Origin: Martelella alba
GTDB taxonomy: Bacteria > Pseudomonadota > Alphaproteobacteria > Rhizobiales > Rhizobiaceae
NCBI RefSeq assembly: GCF_006516955.1
Contig: NZ_VHLG01000003.1
Location: 62,001 to 126,000 of the forward strand
Direction of reading: 5' to 3'
Length of the DNA stretch: 64,000 nucleotides
Below are positions 27,221-35,385 of the stretch, piece by piece; positions within the stretch are counted from its first letter, which is position 1; the number at the start of each line of letters is the position of its first letter. Below the pieces are notes generated by a model. It did not search any database and had not been told where the DNA came from. It saw only the letters and a program-made list of their open reading frames with translations. A program made the position numbers and the translations under genes.

Positions 27221-27903
27221 CTATACCGCCATAGCTGACTTGTTCCGCCGCTTCGGCACCCTTTGCCGCTTGCTTCCCGCGCCAGCATCGCTGCCATAGA
27301 CCTGCGCCCATTGCCTGAGTGCGTCGGCTGCCTCCGAATTGCCGTCGCTCTTCACCGGCTCGTCACCGAAGGCGCCAACGCTCGCAATCCATTTCTTGCG
27401 GTAATTGTCGACATGGTCGATGCCCTCCTTGCAGTTCTCGGCATCGATCCACGCCAGCGCCAGCATGTCGCGGGTGGCCTGAATGCCGTGCTGCAGTTCT
27501 GCTACGCGTTCGACGATCTCAACATTGCGTAGCCCCAGCCGCTCCAGCATCTGCTTGGGTGTGAGGTTGCTGTTCTCGCCCTGCCGCTCGTGGTTGCCGT
27601 CATGCGGCAAATAGTGTCGGCCCCAGGTGTAGCCGAGCGTCTGCATCGCGCTCACAAAGAAGCTATAGGGCTCGCCCCAGCCTTCGAGAAAATGGATAAA
27701 CCGGTGCTGCTGGCCGACCTGCTGGTGAAACCAGATCGCGGTGCCGTCGGAATTGCCGATATCCCAGAAGGTGTTGACCGGATAGCCGGGCGTAAACGGC
27801 ACGGTGGTGATCCGCCGCTCCTTGCGCATCCGCGTCATCTGAACGGTGTAGTAGCAGCCCTGCGATGATTTCTGGAACGCCTCGTCGGGTGTGGACGGGT
27901 ATG
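27221..27903 (-). pseudogene. Terminase large subunit, C-terminal (nuclease) remnant
   Basis: The frame starts within a conserved YPSTPDEAFQKSSQGCYY and continues VPFTPGYPVNTFWDIGNSDG, HFLEGWGEPYSFFVSAMQTL, HYLPHDGNHERQ and NYRKKWIASVG to the stop at 27221. This is the end of the ATPase-nuclease linker and the nuclease domain. The ATPase domain with Walker motifs is absent: the bases upstream belong to the terminase small subunit. A normal large subunit has about 450-550 residues; about 225 remain. Confidence 0.8.
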
Positions 27904-28446
27904 GGCGCTGCCGATCCCCTCACCATGGCAGCGCGGGCAATCGTCATGCGGCAGCTTGCTGGCGTCATAGCCATAGCCGCCTTCATCGCCCGGCAAGTCG
28001 GGTTCCACATCGCGCGCGCGCGCCTTGTCGGCAACCTTCTCGCAGGTGTCGAGATACTCCGTCTCGTCCACCCACTGAAAACCGTGATCGATCCCGTAGC
28101 AATGGCGGCACGCGCCGCGCCGATATTGCACCAGCTCATTGGCGTCAGCGGTCAGCATCGCATAGAGCCGGCGCACAACGTCATTATGCTCAATGGCGAC
28201 AGCCTCGCGCCGTGCTGCCATGGCGGCGTCGATGGCTGCTTTGACCTTAGCATTTTTTAGCAATTTCGAGGCGCAAACAGCAGCGGTTCGCTCATTCGGC
28301 TGCCGAAACGCCCGCATATAGGCATAGGTCGCGCGCATATCCTCATCGGCCAGCAATGCGTCAATAAACGCCTGCTGTCGCGGTGTCAGCCGCGCACGCC
28401 GCCGCTTGGGTGCGGCTTTGCCGGGATTGTTCGCTTTTCTAGGCAT
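27904..28446 (-). pseudogene. Terminase small subunit, 3' end deleted
   Basis: From the ATG at 28446: basic N-terminus, then RLTPRQQAFIDALLADEDMRATYAYMRAF (helix-turn-helix region), ASKLLKNAKVKAAIDAAMAARRE, and cysteines at CRHCYG and CPRCHGEG that may bind zinc. It is a Terminase_2-type DNA-recognition subunit. At about 27903 the gene is cut and fused to the terminase large remnant; the open frame continues in a wrong frame to 27835. An operator-like motif lies about 55 bases upstream. Confidence 0.75.
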
Positions 28447-28501
28447 GGCCGGATTTGCTTCCCTCGGGACGGCAAGGTGTTCCGGCTCTAATTTATCGAA
28501 G

Positions 28502-28520
28502 CGATGCTATTTTAACAACA
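28502..28520. promoter_or_regulatory. Recurrent prophage operator-like motif, site D
   Basis: CGATGCTATTTTAACAACA; the minus strand reads TTGTTAAAATAGCATCG, a variant of the shared motif. It lies between the divergent terminase small gene (start 28446) and the restriction-modification gene (start about 28725). Confidence 0.45.
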
Positions 28521-28724
28521 ATGACGATCTTTGGTCTCTTCCGAACTCCGATGGCGCTCTTTTTCATTTTGCTCCACTCGACCGGCGCCTTTCCAAGAAA
28601 AGGCGCATTCAGCAGGGCTCGCGATCAGTCATTGGCGGGATATTGCTGTGGCGTTCAGGCTCCAGAGACTGTACCAAAGTTACTCCAGTTGTCCGGTTTT
28701 ATTGATGCACGTAGAGTTTACAGA

Positions 28725-31700
28725 ATGAACCTTTTCAATCTTAAGACCCTGAAACGCCATGTGAAGGTGGACCCGATTCCTGCCAAACACCTGGAGGCAC
28801 TGGAAGCTTGGGCAGAGTTGATCAACTCGGGCAGAATTGAGCGCTTGAAGGAGACCGCTCTACACGGGCAATTCGCGTCGAGGATTGTTGAAGGCGTCCT
28901 TGGCTACCACGGCCCGGCCGGCGGTGCGAATTACAACGTATCGACAGAGCAGGCTATTTTGCGGGGAAGTGTCGATCTGGCACTCGGTCGCTTCGGTGGC
29001 AAGACGCCTGACATCGTAGCCCCGTTCGAACTGAAGGGCGCGGATACCCGCGATCTCGATGCGATTATGCCGGGCCGCAACAAGAGCCCCGTTCAGCAGG
29101 CGTGGGAATACGCCATGAACGCGCGCGGCGTGAAATGGGTTCTGGTCTCGAACATGATCGAGCTACGGCTCTATGGTTTTGGAGAAGGCACTTCGGCCTA
29201 TGAGGTGTTTCGCCTCGACCAACTGACGCAGCCTGCTGAATACGCGCGCTTCATGCTGCTGCTTTCGGCGGAAAACCTGCTGTCCGGCCGCACTGCTGAT
29301 TTGCTTCAGGAAAGCCGCCGCGAAGATAAGGATATCACCGATAGCCTGTATCAGGATTACAAGACGTTGCGCCTCAAGCTCCTGAGCGCCGTTCAGAACG
29401 ACGATGCAGCGATCAGCCCGCTCGATGCAATTGCGGTCGCGCAGAAAATCCTCGATCGGGTGTTGTTCATCGCATTTGCAGAGGATACCGGCCTTCTGCC
29501 GGACAATACGCTTGAACACGCGTTCGACGCGCGTGATCCTTACAATCCGCACCCCGTCTGGGACAATTTTAAAGGCCTTTTCCGCGCCATCGATCTCGGC
29601 AATACCGATCTGAAAATTCCGCGCTACAATGGCGGGCTGTTCCGCCAGGACGATACGATCGACACTTTAGAGCTGGCCGATGATATCTGCGAAGGCTTTA
29701 AAACCTTGGGGACCTATCGGTTCGCTTCCGAAGTTTCGGTCACCGTCCTCGGTCACATCTTTGAGCAGTCCATCGCTGACGTTGAACGTTTGCAGGCAAT
29801 CGCGCGCGGCGAAGAGGAGGAGCCCGAGAAAACCACCGGTACAAGCGGGCGACGCAAGCGTGACGGGGTGGTTTATACCCCTGACTACATCGCACGTTTC
29901 ATTGTGGCCGAAACCCTCGGCGTGCATCTCAGGGAAATCTTCGAGGCCATCCTGCGCGATTATGCCAGGAAGGGGGTCGATGTCTCCGATTACGAAAATA
30001 TCGTATGGCGAAGGAAAACGGCCGAACTTGAAGCCTGGCAAGCCTATCGCGATCGTCTGAGGTCTCTGCGCATTGTTGATCCTGCTTGCGGTTCCGGCGT
30101 GTTCCTGATCATGGCCTTTGACTTCATGAAGGCCGAACTGACCCGTGTGAACGACAAGATCAAAGACCTTCTGCCCAAGGCCGAGCATTTTGGCGATCTC
30201 CTCGACTATGTCCCTGATAGCGAGATTCTGACCAACAATCTCTTCGGCGTGGATGTCAATGAAGAAAGCGTCGAGATCACCAAGCTGTCGCTCTGGATCA
30301 AGACCGCACGGCGCGGCAAGGTGCTTGATAGCCTGTCGGGTAGTATCCGCGTCGGCGACAGTCTGATCGAGGATAGCAATTTCGCCTATCTCGACCACGC
30401 TTTCACCTGGGAAACCGCATTTCCAGGTGTTTTTGCAGAAGGCGGCTTCGACGTGGTGCTGGGCAACCCGCCCTATGTGCGCCAGGAACTTATTTCCGAT
30501 CTCAAGCCATATCTGCAAGGGCGATTTGAGAGCTACCACGGTGTGGCCGACCTGTTCTGCTACTTCTACGAACGCGGGCTGCGTCTGTTGAAGCCGGGTG
30601 GGCGCTTGGGCTACATCTCTTCTAACACTTTTTTCAAGACCGGTTCGGGCAACCCGCTGCGTGAATACCTCCTGAAAGAGGCCACCATTGAAAGCGTTGT
30701 TGATTTTGGCGACCTGCAAGTGTTCGAGGGCGTGACCACGTATCCGGCTATTCTGACCATGAAACGCGGGGCCGCACCCAAGGGGCACGAATTGCGCTTC
30801 TGGAAGGTGCAGACTTTGCCGGACAACAACTTCCTCGCCACATGGGAAGCGGCAGCTGGACCGCTTCCTCAATCGGCCTTGAGGGCAGAATCATGGGGAT
30901 TGGAAAACCCCGCCCTCCGCGCCCTGCGAGACAAAATCAGGGGTGGCAGGAAAACGTTGAAGGAAGTCTATGGATCACCGCTTTACGGAATCAAGACCGG
31001 TTTGAACGCGGCCTTCGTGATCGACGACGCCACCAAGGAGCGCCTGTGTATCGCAGACCCTAAGTCCTCCGAGCTAATCAAACCCTTCTTGGAAGGCAAA
31101 GACTTGAAGCGATGGCGCGCTGAACCCCGTAATCTCTGGTTGATTTTTACCAGGCGAGGAACGGACATTGATGCGTATCCTGCGATCAAGGCGCACCTCG
31201 AAACAATGCGAGAAGCACTTGAACCCAAGCCAAAAGGTTGGAAGCCAAAAGACAGAAATGACAAATGGCCTGGGCGTAAGGCAGGAAGCTATCGGTGGTT
31301 CGAAATTCAAGACACCGTTGACTATCATGAACAGTTCACAGAACCGAAAGTTCTATACCCCGAGTTTTGCGACAAACCCCAATTCCAACTCAACGTGTCG
31401 CACTACTTCAATAACAAGTGCTATTTTGTTTCTACATCGGATGCTTGGCTCGCGGCTTATCTGAACTCCAAGTTGGGATGGTTTGTAATTACTGAGCGGA
31501 CTGTGCCTGTTCGTGGTGGTTTTCACCAAATGCACTCACAGTTTATCGAACAAATTGTACTACCAGAGGTCTCAGGCCGAGATCAGGTGAAACTAGGTGA
31601 ACTGGCCTCCCATTGTGAGCGACTCGCTTCCAACCGTTTGAACCTTCAAGCCGCCCTAATACGCCGCATCCCCGATCTTTGCCCACCCGAACGCGACCCC

Positions 31701-31958
31701 AAGCTGACTGAAAAGCTAACGGAATGGTGGACTTTGCCCGACTTCGCTGCCTTCCGTGCCGAGGTAAAAAAGACCTTCAAGGCCGATATCCCACTGGCCG
31801 AACGCTCGGATTGGGAAGATTGGATCAATCGCGATCGCGTCGAGATAGCCCGTCTGACGGCCGAAATTGCTCAGGCCGAGGCCCGGATTGATAGCATCGT
31901 CTATGACCTGTTCGGGCTGACCGAAGACGAAATCGCTCTGCTGGAAAGCGTTGTGTAA
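28725..31958 (+). CDS. Type IIG (Eco57I-like) restriction-modification enzyme
   Basis: 1077 residues from the ATG at 28725 (MNLFNLKTLKRHVKVDPIP); the 90 codons upstream are not conserved. An N-terminal nuclease-like region carries PDIVAPFELKGAD (PD...E-x-K). The N6-adenine methyltransferase part follows: YTPDYIARFIVAETL, IVDPACGSGVFLIMAFDF (motif I), LFGVDVNEESVEITKLSLW and VVLGNPPYVRQ (motif IV). The C-terminal target-recognition part includes SPLYGIKTGLNAAF and LYPEF. Such enzymes methylate and cut from one polypeptide. It points against the late operon between terminase and repressor, and is intact. Residual doubt: it could be a PglX-like methylase, but no other BREX gene is present. Confidence 0.85.
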   Translation: MNLFNLKTLKRHVKVDPIPAKHLEALEAWAELINSGRIERLKETALHGQFASRIVEGVLGYHGPAGGANYNVSTEQAILRGSVDLALGRFGGKTPDIVAPFELKGADTRDLDAIMPGRNKSPVQQAWEYAMNARGVKWVLVSNMIELRLYGFGEGTSAYEVFRLDQLTQPAEYARFMLLLSAENLLSGRTADLLQESRREDKDITDSLYQDYKTLRLKLLSAVQNDDAAISPLDAIAVAQKILDRVLFIAFAEDTGLLPDNTLEHAFDARDPYNPHPVWDNFKGLFRAIDLGNTDLKIPRYNGGLFRQDDTIDTLELADDICEGFKTLGTYRFASEVSVTVLGHIFEQSIADVERLQAIARGEEEEPEKTTGTSGRRKRDGVVYTPDYIARFIVAETLGVHLREIFEAILRDYARKGVDVSDYENIVWRRKTAELEAWQAYRDRLRSLRIVDPACGSGVFLIMAFDFMKAELTRVNDKIKDLLPKAEHFGDLLDYVPDSEILTNNLFGVDVNEESVEITKLSLWIKTARRGKVLDSLSGSIRVGDSLIEDSNFAYLDHAFTWETAFPGVFAEGGFDVVLGNPPYVRQELISDLKPYLQGRFESYHGVADLFCYFYERGLRLLKPGGRLGYISSNTFFKTGSGNPLREYLLKEATIESVVDFGDLQVFEGVTTYPAILTMKRGAAPKGHELRFWKVQTLPDNNFLATWEAAAGPLPQSALRAESWGLENPALRALRDKIRGGRKTLKEVYGSPLYGIKTGLNAAFVIDDATKERLCIADPKSSELIKPFLEGKDLKRWRAEPRNLWLIFTRRGTDIDAYPAIKAHLETMREALEPKPKGWKPKDRNDKWPGRKAGSYRWFEIQDTVDYHEQFTEPKVLYPEFCDKPQFQLNVSHYFNNKCYFVSTSDAWLAAYLNSKLGWFVITERTVPVRGGFHQMHSQFIEQIVLPEVSGRDQVKLGELASHCERLASNRLNLQAALIRRIPDLCPPERDPKLTEKLTEWWTLPDFAAFRAEVKKTFKADIPLAERSDWEDWINRDRVEIARLTAEIAQAEARIDSIVYDLFGLTEDEIALLESVV

Positions 31959-31998
31959 TTCACCACACTGATCTTGAGCAAGAGCGGTCATTGCTGCA

Positions 31999-32580
31999 TC
32001 AACAATGCCGCGTCACCTGCACCCGTCGGGCCCAGCTTAACACCAGTCCTTCGCGCTCGCGTCCGTCCAGCAGCGTCACCCGAAAAACGCCACGCTGCTT
32101 GCCGTAGCGGACAATGCCGAGCATTTGCGATCCGTCATCGGCCTGCACCAGGGCCAGCGCATCGAGCGCGCCTTCCGGCGGCGCCTTGCCGGTAACGAAG
32201 AAGGCCCAGCCATCCATATAGGAAACGCTTGAACCGGCGACCTGCGCAATGATCGCCTCGATCCCATCCGGCAGGCCGTCAAGCGTTTGCACGCGCTCGC
32301 CCTGTTTTGCCGGCAGAACCGTCATCTTGGGCGTCAGGTATCCGATCACCGGGCTGGTGCGTTGGCGGGGCGGCGGCGCATTGATGCCGGATTCAGCAAT
32401 TATCTCATCCACCGTAACGCCCAGAAGCACGGACAACTCGACGGCTTCTTCGATTTTCATCCTGCGGTGCCCGGAAAACGTCCGCGATAGCTGCGAAGAC
32501 GCGATCCCCATCTGGCGCGCGAGACCGCGCATCGTGAAACCTTTTGCGGCGATACGGCTTTCGAAATAGGACTTGTTCAA
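31999..32580 (-). CDS. Phage repressor, XRE-type helix-turn-helix with S24-like C-terminus
   Basis: 193 residues from a TTG at 32580 (LNKSYFESRIAAKGFTMRGL) with GAGAGGAAAG just upstream; a second TTG 11 codons earlier also keeps frame. The helix-turn-helix is GFTMRGLARQMGIASSQLSRTFSGHRRM. The C-terminal half (QVAGSSVSYMDGWAFFVTG, then ALVQADDGSQMLGIVRYG) has the shape of LexA/S24 dimerisation domains, with G-S-S at the nucleophile position. A self-cleavage site is not obvious. It is divergent from the early genes at 32821, and operator-like motifs lie between. It probably holds the late and early promoters silent. Confidence 0.8.
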   Translation of the reverse strand: MNKSYFESRIAAKGFTMRGLARQMGIASSQLSRTFSGHRRMKIEEAVELSVLLGVTVDEIIAESGINAPPPRQRTSPVIGYLTPKMTVLPAKQGERVQTLDGLPDGIEAIIAQVAGSSVSYMDGWAFFVTGKAPPEGALDALALVQADDGSQMLGIVRYGKQRGVFRVTLLDGREREGLVLSWARRVQVTRHC

Positions 32581-32693
32581 GGCTTTCCTCTCGGTCTCCC
32601 TGGCTGGTTTCAACGCCGTGCGCTGGACCGGACGTCATGTTGCTCTGCATTCACTTTGAAGTGCTGCTAATAGAACCCAGCGATAGGCGAAAA

Positions 32694-32713
32694 TTGCCAA
32701 AATAGCAACCGAT
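32694..32713. promoter_or_regulatory. Recurrent prophage operator-like motif, site E
   Basis: TTGCCAAAATAGCAACCGAT between the divergent repressor (start 32580) and early genes (start 32821). TTGC/GCAA is a perfect inverted repeat around seven bases. GATAAT follows as a possible -10 element. This is the natural place for the main operator. Confidence 0.55.
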
Positions 32714-32820
32714 AATGGGTGTATCGGCCGAAAGGGTTAAGGCAAGCCTGTTGTCGGATGGTTGACTTGGCGTCTTGTCGGGTGTGAAAATAAACCCCGC
32801 ATTCATGAAGGCGAGGCATC

Positions 32821-33015
32821 GTGCGTAAAGTCCTGAGCGAGGCGCGGCTCCTCTGCGCGATCATGAACCCGCTCTGGTTCGCGCGCAGTCTGGCGGACGG
32901 GTCTGTCGATGCCTTCGAGCTGGTCTGGTACATTCCGGCCTTCCTCGTCTTCTGGGCTGGCGTTGCTTTCCCGTTTTTCCTTGTTTATCTAATGGCATCA
33001 GCGATCTTTTATTAA
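32821..33015 (+). CDS. Small early membrane protein
   Basis: 64 residues from a GTG at 32821 with GGCGAGG a few bases upstream; an internal ATG at residue 15 is an alternative. The C-terminal half is hydrophobic (VWYIPAFLVFWAGVAFPFFLVYLMASAIFY), one or two membrane segments. It is the first gene rightward of the repressor and lies 13 bases before the DUF1064-like gene. Possibly an exclusion or lysogeny protein, but nothing specific supports this. Confidence 0.55.
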   Translation: MRKVLSEARLLCAIMNPLWFARSLADGSVDAFELVWYIPAFLVFWAGVAFPFFLVYLMASAIFY

Positions 33016-33028
33016 AGGATGCGCCGCC

Positions 33029-33478
33029 ATGCGCTGGACCGAAGACGACTACAACCAGATCATGTCGCGCCGCAAAGCCGGTTCGGCGGCAGCGTCCTTT
33101 GCGACCAGTCAGCCCCCGGCCGCCGGGAAAGGCAAGATGCAGGCGCTCGGCCGGCTTCCTCCCGGCAAAATGAACCGGACAGAGGCGCGCTTCGCCTCCC
33201 ACCTTGATGCTCTTATGACAACGGGCGATCTCCTGTGGTGGCGCTTCGAAGCCATCAAGCTGACGCTCGCCAAGAACACCACGATCACCGTCGATTTCGC
33301 AACGCTTCCGGCGTCCGGCCTTCTGACAATGATCGATGTGAAGGGCTCCAAAGCGATCTATACCGACGATGCGCGTGCGAAAATGAAAATCGCCGCTGAT
33401 ATTTTCCCCTTCGTCTTTCAGGTCGCCTACCCGAAGGACAAGGGTGCTGGCTGGAGGATCGAGACTATTCACGCCTAG
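33029..33478 (+). CDS. DUF1064-like phage protein
   Basis: 149 residues starting MRWTEDDYNQIMSRRKAGS. After a flexible N-terminus come MNRTEARFASHLDALMTTGDLLWWRFEAIKLTLA, TITVDFATLPASG and LLTMIDVKGS, then DDARAKMKIAADIFPFVFQV. The N-x-TE-x(3)-A...-D-x-A...-V-K-G pattern is typical of DUF1064, a small phage family with a resolvase/nuclease-like fold. The E, D and VKG positions could form a PD-(D/E)xK-type site. An early gene downstream of the small membrane protein; a motif-F operator follows its stop. Confidence 0.75.
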   Translation: MRWTEDDYNQIMSRRKAGSAAASFATSQPPAAGKGKMQALGRLPPGKMNRTEARFASHLDALMTTGDLLWWRFEAIKLTLAKNTTITVDFATLPASGLLTMIDVKGSKAIYTDDARAKMKIAADIFPFVFQVAYPKDKGAGWRIETIHA

Positions 33479-33482
33479 AATG

Positions 33483-33498
33483 TTGCCAAAACAGCAAC
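33483..33498. promoter_or_regulatory. Recurrent prophage operator-like motif, site F
   Basis: TTGCCAAAACAGCAAC, the same TTGC/GCAA inverted repeat as site E with one base changed in the spacer, four bases after the DUF1064-like stop. It could control the genes starting at 34071 or a transcript in the gap. Confidence 0.5.
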
Positions 33499-34070
33499 GT
33501 TTGATATTTTTGGTGCATTGATTCTGTGGGTGTGAGGCCTTGAGGATCAGGAATGCATCGATCAGCGGCAGGCAAAAACCGCCTTGCTGTGTCGTGTCCC
33601 CGTCCGATTGGCCCTGGCCGCTGATCTTGATCGGATAGCCGCAATCGCGCGTGCGCGCGAACACGGTCTCCTCGGTCACGGGCGCGCCGAATCAGGCGAT
33701 GAAAGATCGTTGACAGATCGCAATGATGTTGAAATCGAAACGAGCTTGAAGACTGCTGAATCCGGCGTTGTCTCTCTTTCTTTGGCCGGTATCGGCAGAA
33801 AAAATAAATAGAAAACAGATAAATACAATAATTACGAGCAATTTTCTATCGCCGGTATTGCCTTGGTATTGGAGGTTGTGCTTATTTTGAAACTGTTAAA
33901 TATGATAACATAACAGCATCATTCGTTCGGCTCGATCAGTGATCGTGTTCGAGGCTTGTGAGGCTCGGGGCGGACAGTCAGCGGTAGCGCAACGGCGTCC
34001 GAATTGCGTCTATCGTGATGCTTTTTTGTTAATTGATGCAATATTTGCATCGTGAAACTGGAGGCTGGAT
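33499..34070. other. Prophage early-region gap
   Basis: About 570 bases without a gene I can support. A minus-strand frame at about 33520-33679 (beginning MTEETVFARTRDC) and a plus-strand frame at 33584-33811 are open but have no recognisable family or good ribosome-binding site. They may be gene fragments. The part 33790-33935 is AT-rich and likely holds the promoter of the 34071 gene. No tRNA or hairpin terminator is apparent. Confidence 0.5.
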
Positions 34071-34352
34071 ATGTCGGATGCACACGGCGTCGCGCGCGAC
34101 CAACTCAGGTCATTTATCGAGCGGATCGAGCGCCTGGAGGAAGAAAAGCGGACCATCGCGGACGACATCAAGGATGTCCGCAGCGAAGCGAAAGGTCTCG
34201 GCTACGACGACAAGATCATCATGAAAATCGTAGCGTTGCGGCGCAAGGATGAGCAGGCGCGGATGGAAGAGGAGGCCGTCCTCGATACCTATATGATCGC
34301 GCTCGGCATGATTGGCGCGTCCGAAGACGTGCCAGAAGGCGAAGGTGCGTGA
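34071..34352 (+). CDS. GapR-family DNA-binding protein (DUF2312)
   Basis: 93 residues: [36 protein letters not shown], then [21 protein letters not shown] and an acidic tail. This is the GapR/DUF2312 signature. In Caulobacter GapR binds AT-rich, overtwisted DNA and helps chromosome replication; phages often carry a copy. A GGAGG lies eight bases before the ATG. The stop overlaps the next start, so the genes are coupled. Confidence 0.9.
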   Translation: MSDAHGVARDQLRSFIERIERLEEEKRTIADDIKDVRSEAKGLGYDDKIIMKIVALRRKDEQARMEEEAVLDTYMIALGMIGASEDVPEGEGA

Positions 34353-34756
34353 TGGCCGGTCTGGTCGTGTTTGATCCCGTCACCCTCGAACTGGACCTTG
34401 ATGACGTGCTGGAGGCGCTGGAAGCTGCGTTCTTTGGCCCCGTGGACGGTTCCCTTCGTGACCTGTTCGACAAGGTCGACACTGAAAAGCCGGTGGCGAT
34501 CTCGATTGAGCAGGAGACCTTTTACGAAAAGGTCGCCGATGAAGCGTTGATCGAGGAGTTGAGCAATCGCGATATCGGCGTCATTCCCAACCGACTGCCG
34601 CCAAGCACCTACCAGCTTCTCGCGGACATGATCGCTGGTGGAGAAACCCGCGATGCCCTTGACCTGCTGGCGGACCTCGCGCCGGAAGAGGCAAATCTTC
34701 TTGCCGCCCAAACCACGTTGCGGCTTGCTGCCTTGAGACGGGGCGTGTCCGAATGA
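34352..34756 (+). CDS. Phage hypothetical protein between GapR-like and DnaN-like genes
   Basis: 134 residues from the ATG at 34352, overlapping the stop of the GapR-like gene (GTGATGG). It starts [20 protein letters not shown] and is very acidic, with helices such as NRLPPSTYQLLADMIAGGETRDALDLLADLAPEEANLLAAQTTLRLAALRR near the end. No family recognised. It overlaps the start of the DnaN-like gene by four bases, so the three belong to one early operon, probably replication-related. Confidence 0.65.
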   Translation: MAGLVVFDPVTLELDLDDVLEALEAAFFGPVDGSLRDLFDKVDTEKPVAISIEQETFYEKVADEALIEELSNRDIGVIPNRLPPSTYQLLADMIAGGETRDALDLLADLAPEEANLLAAQTTLRLAALRRGVSE

Positions 34757-35239
34757 GCCTCTTCACCGTGGAAAAGCCGAAACTCGTTTCAGCGCTTGAA
34801 CGCGCCCGCAATGCTGTCGAAAAGAGCATCAATATCCCGATCCTCGAAAACATCCTGATCGAGCGGGCGGACGACGGCGAGGGCTTGAGTGTCCGCGCCA
34901 CCAATCTCAATATCGAGGTCAGTTGCCGGTTCGAGGCGAGGGTGGACGAGGCGTTTGCGGCCTTCACGCTTCCGGCCCATCGTCTGTTCGACATCGTCAA
35001 GACATGGCCCGATGGCCGCGAAATCGAGTTTGCCTGGTCCGATGAAACCAGGAACAGCGTCGTTGTAAAATCGGGGCGCTCGCGCTTCGTCCTGCCGGCG
35101 CTCCCGGCGGAAGATTTTGTCCGGATGCGCCGAGAGCCGAGCGCCGCCGCCTTCACCATTGACGCCGGGCAACTGACAACGGCGCTGTCGCAAACCGCCA
35201 CAGCATTGAGCCGTGATAGTCCCTGGTTCGTAAATCGGG
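34753..35239 (+). pseudogene. DnaN-like sliding clamp (DNA polymerase III beta), truncated
   Basis: MSLFTVEKPKLVSALERARN, ILENILIERADDGEGLSVRATNLNIEV, CRFEARVDEAFAAFTLPAHRLFDIVKTWP and VVVKSGRSRFVLPALPAEDF match domain 1 of the beta clamp. AAAFTIDAGQLTTALSQTATALSRD begins domain 2 and then breaks off. A clamp has about 370 residues in three domains; only about 155 remain. The break coincides with the end of an IS3-family remnant. It is a phage-borne copy by context, since it lies in the early operon. Confidence 0.8.
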
Positions 35240-35385
35240 ATCATGGAACCGCGCCGGGTTTGCCGGAGACCCCAGCTCGTGAGAAGTACCGCTACGGCAA
35301 GCAAGGTGACCAATCAATATTCGCCAGAGGTCCGTACCCAAGCTGTTTTGACGGTGATGGAGCACGCGGCAGCACATCCTCTTGC
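35240..35385 (+). mobile_element. Remnant of an IS3-family insertion sequence (left end and start of orfA)
   Basis: The sequence from about 35240 (GGAACCGCGCCGGGTTTGCC) resembles the terminal inverted repeats of IS3-family (IS407-group-like) elements. At 35300-35380 a frame reads SKVTNQYSPEVRTQAVLTVM, the usual N-terminus of OrfA. The remaining about 1 kb of the element, including the DDE transposase, is missing. It interrupts the DnaN-like gene and forms the right limit of the prophage, so a deletion starting inside the element probably removed the prophage end. Confidence 0.65.

Noticed and set aside
28455-28724. 90-codon N-terminal extension of the restriction-modification gene
   Set aside because: No family similarity, it runs across the operator-like site D, and the protein starting at 28725 matches the family start.
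32861-33679. 272-codon minus-strand open frame
   Set aside because: Mostly antisense to the DUF1064-like and small membrane genes; only the first about 50 codons lie outside them and show no recognisable domain.
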